NCBI GenBank assembly: GCA_031282245.1
Contig: JAITEB010000017.1
Location: forward strand, 1-64,000
DNA from: Oscillospiraceae bacterium
GTDB taxonomy: Bacteria; Bacillota; Clostridia; Oscillospirales; Ruminococcaceae
DNA length: 64,000 nucleotides
Direction of reading: 5' to 3'
A program made the translations under genes and the position numbers. How positions within the stretch are numbered: position 1 is the first letter of the stretch; each line of letters starts with the position of its first letter. Positions 53,135-62,470 of this stretch are shown one piece after another. Below the pieces are notes generated by a model, which was not told the DNA's origin, did not search any database, and was given only the letters and a program-made list of their open reading frames with translations.

Positions 53135-53974
53135 ATGGCCTTTTCAAACGTTTTTTTTCACGAAAAAATTGTAAACAAAGTGATAGACATCCAAATAGAG
53201 AATATTTCCCCTAATCCAGCCCAGCCAAGAACTAATTTTGACATGGAGGAACTCGCGTCTCTGGCCGAAAGCATAAGGCTTAATGGAGTGCTGCAGCCCT
53301 TAACAGTTCGAAAGCTTAATGCTTCTTACGAACTTATCGCGGGCGAACGGCGCCTGCGCGCCGCAAAACTTGCGAATCTTACTTCCGTCCCCTGTATCGC
53401 GCTTGACGCAAGCGCAAAAGATTCAGCCCTGTTCGCGGTCATGGAAAACCTTCAAAGACAAAATCTCACTTTTTTTGAAGAAGCCCGGGCATATCAATCT
53501 CTGATTCTAGACTGGGAAATCACTCAGGAACAGGCGGCGGAACGTCTTGGCAAAGCTCAGTCTACCATAGCGAACAAACTTCGGCTCTTAAAACTTGATT
53601 TGGGCGAACAGAAAATCATTGTAGAAAACGCTCTGACAGAACGCCATGCTAGAAGTCTCTTACGGGTAGAAAACAAAGACTTGCGAAAAAAAATAATCGA
53701 AAACGTCATCCTGCAATCCCTCAACGTGAACCAAACGGAAGCGCTTATAGATAAATTGCTGGAGCAAAAGAAGAAGAAAAAAGTTCCCACAATACTGATA
53801 AAAGACATAAGAATATTTTTCAACACGGTTGACAAGGCAATTGATATAATGAAAAACGCCGGGCTTGACGTTCGGGGCATAAAAATAGACCGCGGCGAAT
53901 ATATAGAGTACGTCGTCACAATTGCAAAAGAAATCCCAAAAAAAAACAACACCAGAGAAAGTAGCGCAGGTTAA
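53135..53974 (+). CDS. noc: ParB-family nucleoid occlusion protein Noc
   Basis: A 279-residue ParB paralogue. N-terminal: VIDIQIENISPNPAQPRTNFDMEEL, then GVLQPLTVRK, the CTP-binding GERRLRAAKLA, and ENLQRQNLTFFEEARAYQSL. A helix-turn-helix follows (TQEQAAERLGKAQSTIANKLRLLKL). The position between rsmG and soj identifies it as Noc, which coats the nucleoid and blocks division over DNA. The N-terminal amphipathic stretch MAFSNVFFHEKIVNKV could be the membrane-targeting helix known in Noc. GGGAGGG precedes the ATG. Confidence 0.88.
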   Translation: MAFSNVFFHEKIVNKVIDIQIENISPNPAQPRTNFDMEELASLAESIRLNGVLQPLTVRKLNASYELIAGERRLRAAKLANLTSVPCIALDASAKDSALFAVMENLQRQNLTFFEEARAYQSLILDWEITQEQAAERLGKAQSTIANKLRLLKLDLGEQKIIVENALTERHARSLLRVENKDLRKKIIENVILQSLNVNQTEALIDKLLEQKKKKKVPTILIKDIRIFFNTVDKAIDIMKNAGLDVRGIKIDRGEYIEYVVTIAKEIPKKNNTRESSAG

Positions 53975-53993
53975 AATCCGCGCTGCTTTCTTC

Positions 53994-54007
53994 GTTCCAC
54001 GTGGAAC
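53994..54007. promoter_or_regulatory. parS: parS site 2
   Basis: GTTCCACGTGGAAC is a perfect palindrome with the CACGTG core of the bacterial parS consensus (flanked by C and A). It lies between noc and parA. Confidence 0.92.
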
Positions 54008-54112
54008 ATTTTCTTAAAATAGCACTTTATCTGGAGAGAAGAAAGTGCTATAATAAAAACCGTAGAAACGGTTTTTATTAATTATTATATAAACAGAGAG
54101 GTGCTGGATAAA

Positions 54113-54889
54113 TTGGGCAAAGTCATATCAATTATAAATCAAAAAGGCGGAGTGGGTAAGACGACAACAACTGTGAATATGTCCGCCGGGGTTGGGCTTA
54201 AAGACAAGAAAGTACTGGCTGTAGATATTGATCCTCAGGGGAGTACAAGCAGCGGCTATGGCATAAATAAACGTGGGATTGCGCATTCAAGTTATGATGT
54301 GATGACCGGGAGCGTTAAAACTCAATTGGCGATAACAGGGACAAAATACAAAAACGTGGACATACTTCCCGCGAACATATCGCTGGCAGGGGCGGAAATT
54401 GAGCTTGTGGAGATGGCAAACAGAGAATCGCGGCTTAGCTATGCTCTTTCTCAGGTTAAAGAAGCGTATGATTATATATTTATTGACTGCCCGCCGTCGC
54501 TTGGACTGATAACGCTTAACGCGCTTGTGGCCAGCGACAGTATAATAGTGCCTATACAATGCGAGTACTACGCATTGGAGGGGTTGTCGCAGCTTATGTC
54601 CACTGTGAGGACAGTAAAAAGGCTGTATAATCCAGGGATCAGCATAGAGGGCGTTTTATTGACCATGTATGACGGGCGACTCAATTTAACCATTCAGGTT
54701 GTAGAAGAAGTTAAAAAATTTTTCCCGAACAAAGTCTACAGTACTACTATACCGCGGAACGTGCGGCTTTCCGAGGCGCCAAGCCATGGTGAGCCTATAC
54801 AATATTACGACCCTTTATCCAAGGGTTCATATGCCTATAACAAAGTAGTGGAAGAATTTTTGGCGAACAGTATGAAAGGCAGGGGATAA
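54113..54889 (+). CDS. soj: chromosome partitioning ATPase ParA (Soj)
   Basis: 258 residues from TTG 54113, nine bases after GAGAGGTG, giving (M)GKVISIINQKGGVGKT, the usual Soj start. The deviant Walker A is at residues 11-17 and the Walker B IDCPPSLGLITL near 120. AVDIDPQGSTSSGYGI and RNVRLSEAPSHGEPI are typical of chromosomal ParA. With ParB it segregates origins and modulates DnaA. It is cotranscribed with parB (4-base gap). Confidence 0.97.
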   Translation: MGKVISIINQKGGVGKTTTTVNMSAGVGLKDKKVLAVDIDPQGSTSSGYGINKRGIAHSSYDVMTGSVKTQLAITGTKYKNVDILPANISLAGAEIELVEMANRESRLSYALSQVKEAYDYIFIDCPPSLGLITLNALVASDSIIVPIQCEYYALEGLSQLMSTVRTVKRLYNPGISIEGVLLTMYDGRLNLTIQVVEEVKKFFPNKVYSTTIPRNVRLSEAPSHGEPIQYYDPLSKGSYAYNKVVEEFLANSMKGRG

Positions 54890-54893
54890 AGAG

Positions 54894-55808
54894 ATGGCGC
54901 AGAAAAAAAAAGGACTTGGAAAAGGTTTGGACGCTCTTTTTGAAGACAATTCCGGCGAGGAGGGCAAGAATTCAGTAGAGCTGAAAATATCAGAGATAGA
55001 ACCAAACAGAGAGCAGGCGCGGCGGAACTTTGAAGCGTCGTCGATGGCCGAACTTGCGGAGTCTATAAAACAGCACGGGATATTATCGCCTTTACTGGTC
55101 AGGCCGCTGCCTGCGGGAAACTATCAGCTTGTGGCGGGAGAGCGGCGATGGCGGGCGGCAAGGATGGCGGGGCTTTCGGAGGTGCCCGTAATTATACGGG
55201 AACTGAGCAGCAGCGAAGCGGCGGCGCTTTCGCTGATAGAAAACCTGCAAAGAGAGAATTTGAACCCTATAGAGGAAGCCCGCGGATACAGGCGTCTGAT
55301 GGAAGAATTCGAGCTTACACAGGAAGACGTTGCAAAGAGAGTGAATAAATCCAGGCCGGTGATAACGAATTCAATGCGGCTTTTAAACCTGCCCGAAGTG
55401 GTAATAGAGCATCTTGAAGAGGGCAGACTAAGCCAGGGGCACGGAAAAGTGCTTCTCGGCATAGAAAACCGAGAGTTAAACGAAGCCATGGCGGACAGCA
55501 TAATAACTAACAAGCTTTCCGTGCGCGAAACGGAAAAGGCGGTAAAGAAGCTGCTCTCCGGCGGGAAGCGCAAGGAGCCGTCAAAAGCGGAAGAAAATCC
55601 CGAAAGGGAGGAAGCGGACGACGAGTATTTTGGGAAAGATTCTTTTTACAAAGAGCTTGAACTGGCGATAAACCAGGAACTTGGCCGCAAGGTGAGCATA
55701 GTTAGCGGCAAGCGCGGCGGAACTATTACAATAGAATTTTTCAGCAAAGAAGATCTCAACGATATTGCATATACGCTTGCGGGGATCAATAAAAACAGCA
55801 GATACTAA
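54894..55808 (+). CDS. parB: chromosome partitioning protein ParB (Spo0J)
   Basis: A 304-residue CTPase clamp that loads at parS. It begins QKKKGLGKGLDALFED, the ParA-stimulating N-terminus. GERRWRAARMAGLSEVP and ENLQRENLNPIEEARGY form the CTP pocket, followed by a helix-turn-helix (TQEDVAKRVNKSRPVITNSMRLL). The C-terminal dimer domain lies at about 250-304. Two parS palindromes lie upstream, at 48.9 and 54.0 kb. Confidence 0.97.
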   Translation: MAQKKKGLGKGLDALFEDNSGEEGKNSVELKISEIEPNREQARRNFEASSMAELAESIKQHGILSPLLVRPLPAGNYQLVAGERRWRAARMAGLSEVPVIIRELSSSEAAALSLIENLQRENLNPIEEARGYRRLMEEFELTQEDVAKRVNKSRPVITNSMRLLNLPEVVIEHLEEGRLSQGHGKVLLGIENRELNEAMADSIITNKLSVRETEKAVKKLLSGGKRKEPSKAEENPEREEADDEYFGKDSFYKELELAINQELGRKVSIVSGKRGGTITIEFFSKEDLNDIAYTLAGINKNSRY

Positions 55809-55823
55809 AAGGAGAAAACTCTA

Positions 55824-56585
55824 ATGCCTTATTCAGAGTCATATGGCGGCAAAATATACTACGAAGAGGTAAGCATTCCGGAATACAGCCTTGACAAAGG
55901 GCGCAATATAAAGCTTGACGATTTTCAGAAGATGCTGCAGGAGGTGGCGGAGCGGCACACGCTCAGCCATGGCTGTGGATATGAAGAATTAAAAAGGCGG
56001 GGTTATGTATATTACATCACTGCTTTAAGAATAAGTTTCAACAGGCGCATAGAAAGCCAGGAACGTTTTAAAATATACACATGGCCTCAGGAATACAAAG
56101 GCGCAAGGACATACAGGAATTTCAGCGTAGAAGGCGAAGCCGGGGAAATAGTTGCCGAAGCGCTAAGCGAATGGATTTTATTAAACGCAAAGACGCACAG
56201 GATAGAAAACCCAAAAATCAACCCGGTCGGGCTTGCGACTTGCGAGGAAAAGAAAATATCAATAAATAGCGTGAAGAAAATAAAGCCCGCCGAAGATATG
56301 GAATATTCAGACAGCCGGAAGATATATTACAGCGATCTGGACTGCAACCAGCATGTAAATAACAGCGTATATTCAAGAATCTTCAGCGATCATTGCGGGA
56401 TAGACTTTGATAAATTCAGGATCAGCGATTATCAGATAGATTTCCGGCAGGAGACGCATTTAGGAGACACTATAGAGATTTACAAAAAGCATGAGAAAAG
56501 CCTTGAAAGGGAAAGTATAATTCTTGCCGGGAAAGCAGACGGAGCCTATAGTTTTTTGTGCAGGGCGGAAACTGCGGCAAAGTAA
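55824..56585 (+). CDS. acyl-ACP thioesterase (FatA/FatB-like)
   Basis: A 253-residue double hotdog protein. The first domain contains IKLDDFQKMLQEVAERHTLSHGCGYEELKRRGYVYYI and WPQEYKGARTYRNF. The second carries the catalytic Asn/His segment DLDCNQHVNNSVYSRIF. It releases free fatty acids from acyl carrier protein. Located 15 bases after parB and just before typA, it is likely cotranscribed with them; a metabolic link to chromosome segregation is not apparent. Confidence 0.92.
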   Translation: MPYSESYGGKIYYEEVSIPEYSLDKGRNIKLDDFQKMLQEVAERHTLSHGCGYEELKRRGYVYYITALRISFNRRIESQERFKIYTWPQEYKGARTYRNFSVEGEAGEIVAEALSEWILLNAKTHRIENPKINPVGLATCEEKKISINSVKKIKPAEDMEYSDSRKIYYSDLDCNQHVNNSVYSRIFSDHCGIDFDKFRISDYQIDFRQETHLGDTIEIYKKHEKSLERESIILAGKADGAYSFLCRAETAAK

Positions 56586-56614
56586 AGAAATGATTAAAAG
56601 CGGGGGAAAACAGT

Positions 56615-58435
56615 TTGATAAGGGAAGATTTAAGAAATATAGCCATAGTGGCGCACGTCGATCACGGAAAAACGACGCTTGTGGATGAAATGCTCAAGCA
56701 AAGCGGCGTTTTCAGGCAAAATCAAGCCGTCGGTGAAAGGATAATGGACTCAAACGATCTTGAGCGGGAGCGCGGAATCACTATATTGGCGAAAAACACG
56801 GCGGTGCGTTATAAAGGAGTAAAAATTAATATAGTGGACACGCCGGGACACGCCGATTTCGGCGGGGAGGTTGAGCGCGTGCTGAAAATGGTGAATGGCG
56901 TTTTGCTGCTGGTGGACGCTTTCGAGGGTCCCATGCCGCAGACAAGGTTCGTTTTGCAGAAGGCGCTGGAGCTGAGGCACAGAATAATAGTGGTTGTCAA
57001 CAAGATGGACAGAGCGGACGCGCGGCTTGACCAGATAGCGGACGAAGTTCTGGAGCTTTTGCTTGATTTGGACGCCGCGGAAGAACAGCTCGAAAGCCCT
57101 GTAATATACTGCTCCGGGCGCGACGGCACGGCCACGCTGGATTATACGCAGACAGGAAAGGACCTGGCGCCGCTTTTTGACAAGATTCTGGAATATATAG
57201 AACCTCCAAAGGGCGAAGAAAACGGGGAACTGCAAATGCTGGTTTCATCGGTGGACTACAACGATTATATAGGCCGCATTGCGACGGGCAGAATTGAGCG
57301 CGGAAAAATATATCCGAACACAGAAGCGATGATAAGCGACTACCACGGCAATATCAATCCATACAGAGCGAAAATAGTAAGCCTTTATGAGTTTGACGGG
57401 CTTGCTAAAACGGCTGTTGACTTTGCCGAAGTCGGGGATATAGTTTCTGTTTCGGGGATAGAAAAAATAAATATTGGCAACACTATATGCTCTATGAACA
57501 ACGTAGAGCCGGTTCCTTTTGTAAAAATATCCGAGCCGACTGTAGAGATGACTTTTTCGGTTAACGACAGCCCGTTTGCGGGCAGAGACGGAAAATTTGT
57601 TACAAGCAGGCAGCTTAGGGAGAGACTTTTCAAAGAGATACTTAAAGACGTTTCCCTGCGTGTGGAGGAGACAAACAGTGCGGACACTTTCAAAGTCATG
57701 GGGCGCGGCGAAATGCATCTGTCGATTCTGATAGAAACTATGCGCCGCGAGGGTTACGAGTTTCAGGTCAGCACGCCCAGAGTGCTGTTTAAAGATATAG
57801 ACGGCATTAAAAACGAACCTGTGGATGAGCTTGTAATTGACGTCCCGGAAGAAAGCGTAGGCGTTATTATGGAAAAAATGGGACAGCGCAAGGGCGAGCT
57901 GGTTCACATGCAGCCGCAGGGGAACCGAATGCGGCTTGAATTTCTAATTCCATCAAGAGGCTTATTCGGTTACAGGAGCGAGTTTCTGACAGACACGCGC
58001 GGAGAGGGAGTTATGAACACGCTTTTTCACGGCTATACGCCATATAAAGGTGAAATTCCGCGCAGGCAGAGCGGTTCTCTGATCGCTTTTGAGACCGGCG
58101 AATCTGTGACTTACGGCCTGTACAATGCTCAGGAAAGGGGCAGTCTTTTCATTGGGCCAGGCGTTCCGGTCTATGAGGGCATGGTAGTGGGAAGCAATCC
58201 CAAGGCCGGGGACATCGCCGTAAACGTGTGCAAAAAGAAGCACGTGACGAATATGCGAGCGTCCGGCAGCGATGAAGCTTTGCGGCTGATTCCTTTTAGG
58301 CAGATGAGCCTGGAGGAAGCTCTGGAATTTATCGCTGAAGACGAGCTTCTGGAAGTAACTCCGAAAAATACCCGCATAAGAAAGCGCATACTCGACAAAG
58401 CTCAGCGACTCAAGCTTGCCAGCAAAAAGGATTAG
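56615..58435 (+). CDS. typA: ribosome-associated GTPase TypA/BipA
   Basis: 606 residues from a TTG (GCGGGGG upstream): (M)IREDLRNIAIVAHVDHGKTTLVD. The switch regions RGITILAKNTAV and IVDTPGHADFGGEVERVL, NKMDR, an EF-G-like domain III (GEMHLSILIETMRREGYEFQVSTP) and the TypA-specific C-terminal domain are present. It helps ribosome assembly under cold and other stress. It ends in a strong terminator. Confidence 0.97.
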   Translation: MIREDLRNIAIVAHVDHGKTTLVDEMLKQSGVFRQNQAVGERIMDSNDLERERGITILAKNTAVRYKGVKINIVDTPGHADFGGEVERVLKMVNGVLLLVDAFEGPMPQTRFVLQKALELRHRIIVVVNKMDRADARLDQIADEVLELLLDLDAAEEQLESPVIYCSGRDGTATLDYTQTGKDLAPLFDKILEYIEPPKGEENGELQMLVSSVDYNDYIGRIATGRIERGKIYPNTEAMISDYHGNINPYRAKIVSLYEFDGLAKTAVDFAEVGDIVSVSGIEKINIGNTICSMNNVEPVPFVKISEPTVEMTFSVNDSPFAGRDGKFVTSRQLRERLFKEILKDVSLRVEETNSADTFKVMGRGEMHLSILIETMRREGYEFQVSTPRVLFKDIDGIKNEPVDELVIDVPEESVGVIMEKMGQRKGELVHMQPQGNRMRLEFLIPSRGLFGYRSEFLTDTRGEGVMNTLFHGYTPYKGEIPRRQSGSLIAFETGESVTYGLYNAQERGSLFIGPGVPVYEGMVVGSNPKAGDIAVNVCKKKHVTNMRASGSDEALRLIPFRQMSLEEALEFIAEDELLEVTPKNTRIRKRILDKAQRLKLASKKD

Positions 58436-58451
58436 CTTATTTTAAAAAATA

Positions 58452-58488
58452 AAAAAGAACCCGCGGGCTGGCAGTGCGGGTTCTTTTT
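58452..58488. terminator. bidirectional terminator between typA and the membrane-protein gene
   Basis: A 13-bp stem (AAAAAGAACCCGC, 58452-58464, with 58476-58488) around an 11-nt loop, flanked by A and T runs suited to both directions. Confidence 0.9.
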
Positions 58489-58490
58489 AT

Positions 58491-59342
58491 TCAGTTAAAT
58501 TTTGGAATTTCATAGCGCCTGTTGTGCTCAATGAGATATTCCGCAAAAATCGCGCAAGCTGTGGAATAATAGGGAAGCACAAACAGAAGCGGGACTAGCG
58601 CCGCGCATGAAAAAAACCATAGAATAAACGAAAGTTTGAAAATAAAAAGATCTCCAAGCCGGCCTTTCGTGCAATATACAGATTTTTTAATGCATTGGCG
58701 AATTTTTATAGTTGGATTACTTATCAGAATATAGACGGCAAGGTAGTATCTTCCTGCAAAAATAATCGCAAAAATAAGGGCCAAAAGAGCAAAAGCCACG
58801 CAAAAAGCCAGCATAATCAAAGAAGTAAGCTCCATATCATTCAGGCGGCTGATTGGCAAAGTAATTGCGCCGTATTGCAGCGAGAAGAAAAACAGCAGAA
58901 CAGCGGGAAAGAAAAAAAGCATCAGCCACAGCAGAGAACGCCCAAAGACATTCAGGTGCAGCCCAAGGATTTTAAAAAATTTTTTTATCCTGAAAAAATA
59001 AAACAAATTAAAAATCTGCGTTTCTTTTGAGTATGCGACGCAAGAGAAAAATCTTCTCAGCCCCGCGCTGACCGGCACGAAAATAATATAGGCAAGCAAG
59101 GCGCTGATTGCCGCGGAAACTACAGAAAGCGCCGATATCTCCGGTACCAGGCTTGTTCTGGAATCCCCGCCGGAGACCGCGCTTGCATAAGGAATGATAT
59201 TAAACAGGTCTGACACAAGCGTTTCGAGCATAGTGAAGACCAGCCACATCCCCAGAATGAGGAAGACTGTTGAAAGCGCTTTAACCCAATGGCGGCGCAG
59301 AGCGACTATGGAATTCGATTTAATTTTTTTTATTAGAGTCAC
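58491..59342 (-). CDS. polytopic membrane protein of unknown function
   Basis: 283 residues from a GTG at 59342, chosen because GAGGAGGG lies eight bases upstream; the frame open to 59360 has its TTG within that Shine-Dalgarno. Six transmembrane segments are visible: about 19-45, 70-95, 135-165, 175-205, 235-255 and 257-270. IRQCIKKSVYCTKGRLGDLFIFKLSFILWF resembles DUF975-type proteins, but the match is loose. Function unknown. Confidence 0.7.
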   Translation of the reverse strand: MTLIKKIKSNSIVALRRHWVKALSTVFLILGMWLVFTMLETLVSDLFNIIPYASAVSGGDSRTSLVPEISALSVVSAAISALLAYIIFVPVSAGLRRFFSCVAYSKETQIFNLFYFFRIKKFFKILGLHLNVFGRSLLWLMLFFFPAVLLFFFSLQYGAITLPISRLNDMELTSLIMLAFCVAFALLALIFAIIFAGRYYLAVYILISNPTIKIRQCIKKSVYCTKGRLGDLFIFKLSFILWFFSCAALVPLLFVLPYYSTACAIFAEYLIEHNRRYEIPKFN

Positions 59343-59412
59343 GCGCTTTTCCCTCCTCAAAGATATTATTGACTGAAATATTGCATTTTATTTCAGAGAT
59401 CGCTCAATTTTC

Positions 59413-59556
59413 TTACCCAAACCGGGAGAAATCATCAAGTAATCTCTCAGCATAATCCAAATACTCTTCTTCGTCAAAAAAATCTATTCTAGCTTCCGGC
59501 ACTTTATCATATACTTCAAAAAGGCCGTCCCTTTGCCAAGTGAATCTTATAAGTCT
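59413..59556 (-). pseudogene. 3' relic of an unidentified gene
   Basis: A 47-codon frame with acidic protein-like composition (IRFTWQRDGLFEVYDKVPEA, then RIDFFDEEEYLDYAERLLDD, then FSRFG-stop) has no start codon after the in-frame stop at 59557-59559. It looks like the C-terminus of a truncated gene. The family is not recognised. Confidence 0.45.
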
Positions 59557-59842
59557 TTAATAAAATCACCCGCTTTTTAACAATAAATAATAAAACATCC
59601 TGTTAAATTCTATAGAGTTTGTGTTGAAGAAATATGTTATTTAGAATCGAATTCTATCCGCAAAGATAAAAGTTTTACTTTACAAAAGGTAACTGATATA
59701 TTATAATTTACATGTAGTAAATGTCAAATAAACGCACTAAAGCAAAATGTTAGATTTTTAAACAATAACACCGCTTTATTTCTTTATTACATTTATGTAA
59801 AAAACAGTAAACATATCATCTAAACTAAGGAGAGGACAACAT
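59557..59842. other. AT-rich region upstream of the XRE regulator
   Basis: No gene is visible. It contains two short palindromes (59707-59721 and 59787-59800) that could be operators for the adjacent regulator. AAGGAGAGG lies before the ATG at 59843. Confidence 0.45.
59787..59800. promoter_or_regulatory. candidate operator of the XRE regulator
   Basis: TTACATTTATGTAA is a perfect TTACAT/ATGTAA dyad 42 bases before the regulator start. A related TTTAC....GTAAA dyad lies at 59707-59721. Autoregulation is inferred. Confidence 0.35.
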
Positions 59843-60550
59843 ATGAATTCAGATTTTCCCCGGCTGCTCTCGCTTTTGAGAAAAGAAAAAGGCATCAGTC
59901 AAAAAAGCGCCGCAAAGGAGCTTGATATTTCTCAGGCGCTATTGTCGCACTACGAAAAGGGAATCCGTGAATGCGGGCTGGATTTTCTTATCAGGTGCTC
60001 AAAATACTATGGAGTTTCGACCGATTATCTTCTGGGGCTTTCGCCCGACAGAAACGGGATAACGCTTTCTGTTGAGGACATCCCGGAGCCGGAGTCCAGC
60101 GGGAAGGAAAACCAGGTCAAAATCGGCGGGAGTATTTTGCCGACGCTGAATAAAAAACTGATCGCCAACTCCTTGAACGTTGTTTTTGACATTATGTCAA
60201 AAAGCGGCGGCAAGGAGCTTATCAACGAGCTTTCAGGCTACATCATGCTTGCCGTGTATAAGGCGTTCCGGCTTCTGTATTCTTTTAATAAGGGAAATTC
60301 TGACGCAATGTTCAAGATCCACGGCCAAAGCTGGAATTATTACGCGGGCGCCGCCATGCAGATAAGCCTTGCGCGCTCCAAAGCTTTTGTCAACGGAGAC
60401 AAAAGCAGAGGCATAGCCCCTGTGGAAGACAGGAGCGCTTTTGAGATGGACACGCAGAAAATTTCGACGGAGTATCCGTTATTTGCAGCTTCTTTGTTTA
60501 ATCTTATCAGAAATACTGAACTGAAAATAGAGACACTGACAAAAAACTAG
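59843..60550 (+). CDS. XRE-family transcriptional regulator with C-terminal domain
   Basis: A 235-residue protein. Residues 6-66 form a Cro/CI helix-turn-helix (LLSLLRKEKGISQKSAAKELDISQALLSHYEKGIRECGLDFLIRC split by turns). The remaining 165 residues are helical and unlike a peptidase or phage repressor tail (LNVVFDIMSKSGGKELINEL, YIMLAVYKAFRLLYSF). Similar proteins are common as single regulators in Clostridia; the target is unknown. It may regulate itself through the upstream palindromes. Confidence 0.85.
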   Translation: MNSDFPRLLSLLRKEKGISQKSAAKELDISQALLSHYEKGIRECGLDFLIRCSKYYGVSTDYLLGLSPDRNGITLSVEDIPEPESSGKENQVKIGGSILPTLNKKLIANSLNVVFDIMSKSGGKELINELSGYIMLAVYKAFRLLYSFNKGNSDAMFKIHGQSWNYYAGAAMQISLARSKAFVNGDKSRGIAPVEDRSAFEMDTQKISTEYPLFAASLFNLIRNTELKIETLTKN

Positions 60551-60652
60551 CGAGTATTTGTATTATCACAGTTAACTTTGTTTATTATATCAGGATAATG
60601 TGAATAATTTACAAATTTTTAGGTTAATATTTTTCAATGGAGGTCAAAAGAC

Positions 60653-61564
60653 ATGAAAAATATCTTATTGCTGCTGTTTGCATTTTGTTTCGCTGTCCTG
60701 TTTGTCTCTTGCGGAGGGGCGGCTGAAAGGCCATCTTCACCAGGCCCGGTTGTGCCTTCAGACAATAACTGGCCCGTGACGGTCGAAAATCTGACAATAG
60801 CGAACAAGCCCAAGCGGGTTGTCTCGCTGTCGCCCGCGCTTACAGAGACGATTTATTCGCTTGCGCTTTCAGAAAGCATGATTGGCCGGTCGGACTTCTG
60901 CGATTATCCCGCGCAAGTGCTGGAACTGGAGTCAGTGGGGACCGCCCAGATGATGGATATTCAAAAGCTGCTGGCGCTGCAGCCCGACTATGTGCTCACC
61001 CAGATTGAACTCAGCGCGCTGGACATGCAAAAACTTCAGGAGATGGGCGCTCAGGTTCTGCTTATCCCCCGAGCAAGCACTATCGAAGGCATGCTGAATA
61101 TATATAAAGACCTGTTTATTTTTTTTCGGGGCCTGAACCAGGGCGTTTCGGACGGCGAGAACTATTGCGAAAACTTCAGCCAGCAGCTGAACCAGATTTT
61201 TGACTCTGTGCCCGACTTGCCGCAATACAGTGCAATTTATATTGTCGGCCTGAACATTTTTGACACGGCCGCAACGCCGGACACTTTGGAGGGTCAGCTT
61301 ATGGCAGGTCTCGGCTTGAAAAACATCGCGGAAAACGGCAAAAACTGGCATTATGGTTTTGCCAACCTGGAAAAAGACAACCCGGAGCTTATAATCGCCT
61401 CCAACAGCATTTCTTTTGAGGGGCTGAGAGAAAACGCCTACTTTGCCGATATAGATGCCGTGCGCCAAAGCCGTATATTTTTTGTGAACAAAGTTTCTTT
61501 TGAACGGCAAAGCCCGCGTCTGCTTCTCGACCTGCGCGCGCTTAAAGAGATGATCTATGCCTAA
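60653..61564 (+). CDS. ABC transporter substrate-binding lipoprotein (BtuF/FepB-like)
   Basis: A 303-residue lipoprotein (lipobox FVSC, Cys 20). The mature part follows the helical-backbone type III binding protein: PKRVVSLSPALTETIYSLALSESMIGRSDFCDYP, LLALQPDYVLT, and a C-terminal lobe (DNPELIIASNSISFEGLRENAYFADIDAVRQSRIFFV). Such proteins bind cobalamin, haem or ferric siderophores. No permease or ATPase lies beside it, so it is an orphan that must use a transporter encoded elsewhere. GGAGG lies upstream of the ATG. Confidence 0.87.
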   Translation: MKNILLLLFAFCFAVLFVSCGGAAERPSSPGPVVPSDNNWPVTVENLTIANKPKRVVSLSPALTETIYSLALSESMIGRSDFCDYPAQVLELESVGTAQMMDIQKLLALQPDYVLTQIELSALDMQKLQEMGAQVLLIPRASTIEGMLNIYKDLFIFFRGLNQGVSDGENYCENFSQQLNQIFDSVPDLPQYSAIYIVGLNIFDTAATPDTLEGQLMAGLGLKNIAENGKNWHYGFANLEKDNPELIIASNSISFEGLRENAYFADIDAVRQSRIFFVNKVSFERQSPRLLLDLRALKEMIYA

Positions 61565-61636
61565 TACTGTTTAGGGTGAGCCGTCTCTCCCGGTGCGGCG
61601 GTATGAGCCTGGCAAAAATTACAAGGAGCTGAAACA

Positions 61637-62470
61637 ATGTTGAAAATCGATGAAATATTAAAAGTAATACTGCTTTCAATTGTAGAAGGCATAAGCGAAT
61701 GGTTGCCGATCAGCAGCACTGGGCACATGATTTTGCTGGATAACTTTATAAAAATGCCGTTCACGGCGGAATTTAGAGAAATGTTCCTGGTTGTTATCCA
61801 GCTTGGGGCAATAATGGCTGTTGTTGCGCTGAAATGGGATAAAATTTTCCCTTTATCGTTCAGGAAAGGCGAAAAAATCATAAAAAAAGACAGCCTTTTT
61901 TTATGGCTTAAAATCGCTGCGGCAAGCGTTCCGGCGCTTATTCTCGGTCTTTTGCTGAACGACATTATGGACAAATACCTGTACAACCCGCCGACGGTTT
62001 CTATTACGCTGATTATATACGGCATTGCTTTTATCATAGTAGAAAGCCGTAAAGAACCTGCCAGGCCAAAAATCCGCTCCAGCCGGGAAATAGATTATAA
62101 AACCGCTTTTTTTATAGGGCTGTTTCAAGTTCTTTCGCTCATTCCGGGAACATCGCGTTCGGGCGCGACGATCCTGGGCGGAATGCTCCTTGGCGCAAGC
62201 CGCGCCGCCGCCGCTGATTTTACGTTCTATATGGCGATACCGGTGATGTTCGGCGCAAGCCTTCTGAAACTAGTAAAATTTGGGTTTAATTACACGACGC
62301 AGGAAGTCCAGATGATGGTAATCGGCCTGCTGTTCACTTTTATGATTTCGCATTTCACGATAAGCTTTTTGTTGAAATATATCAAAAAGCATAACTTTAA
62401 GGCCTTTGGCTGGTACAGGATAGCCTTGGGTATTTTGGTGCTTGCGGTATTTTATTTTACAGGGCAATAA
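61637..62470 (+). CDS. uppP: undecaprenyl-diphosphatase UppP (BacA)
   Basis: A 277-residue integral membrane enzyme that recycles undecaprenyl diphosphate for cell-wall synthesis and gives bacitracin tolerance. EGISEWLPISSTGHM and PGTSRSGATILGGMLLG are the two signature blocks. About eight helices are visible. The 3' end overlaps the convergent gene by 14 bases. Confidence 0.96.
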   Translation: MLKIDEILKVILLSIVEGISEWLPISSTGHMILLDNFIKMPFTAEFREMFLVVIQLGAIMAVVALKWDKIFPLSFRKGEKIIKKDSLFLWLKIAAASVPALILGLLLNDIMDKYLYNPPTVSITLIIYGIAFIIVESRKEPARPKIRSSREIDYKTAFFIGLFQVLSLIPGTSRSGATILGGMLLGASRAAAADFTFYMAIPVMFGASLLKLVKFGFNYTTQEVQMMVIGLLFTFMISHFTISFLLKYIKKHNFKAFGWYRIALGILVLAVFYFTGQ

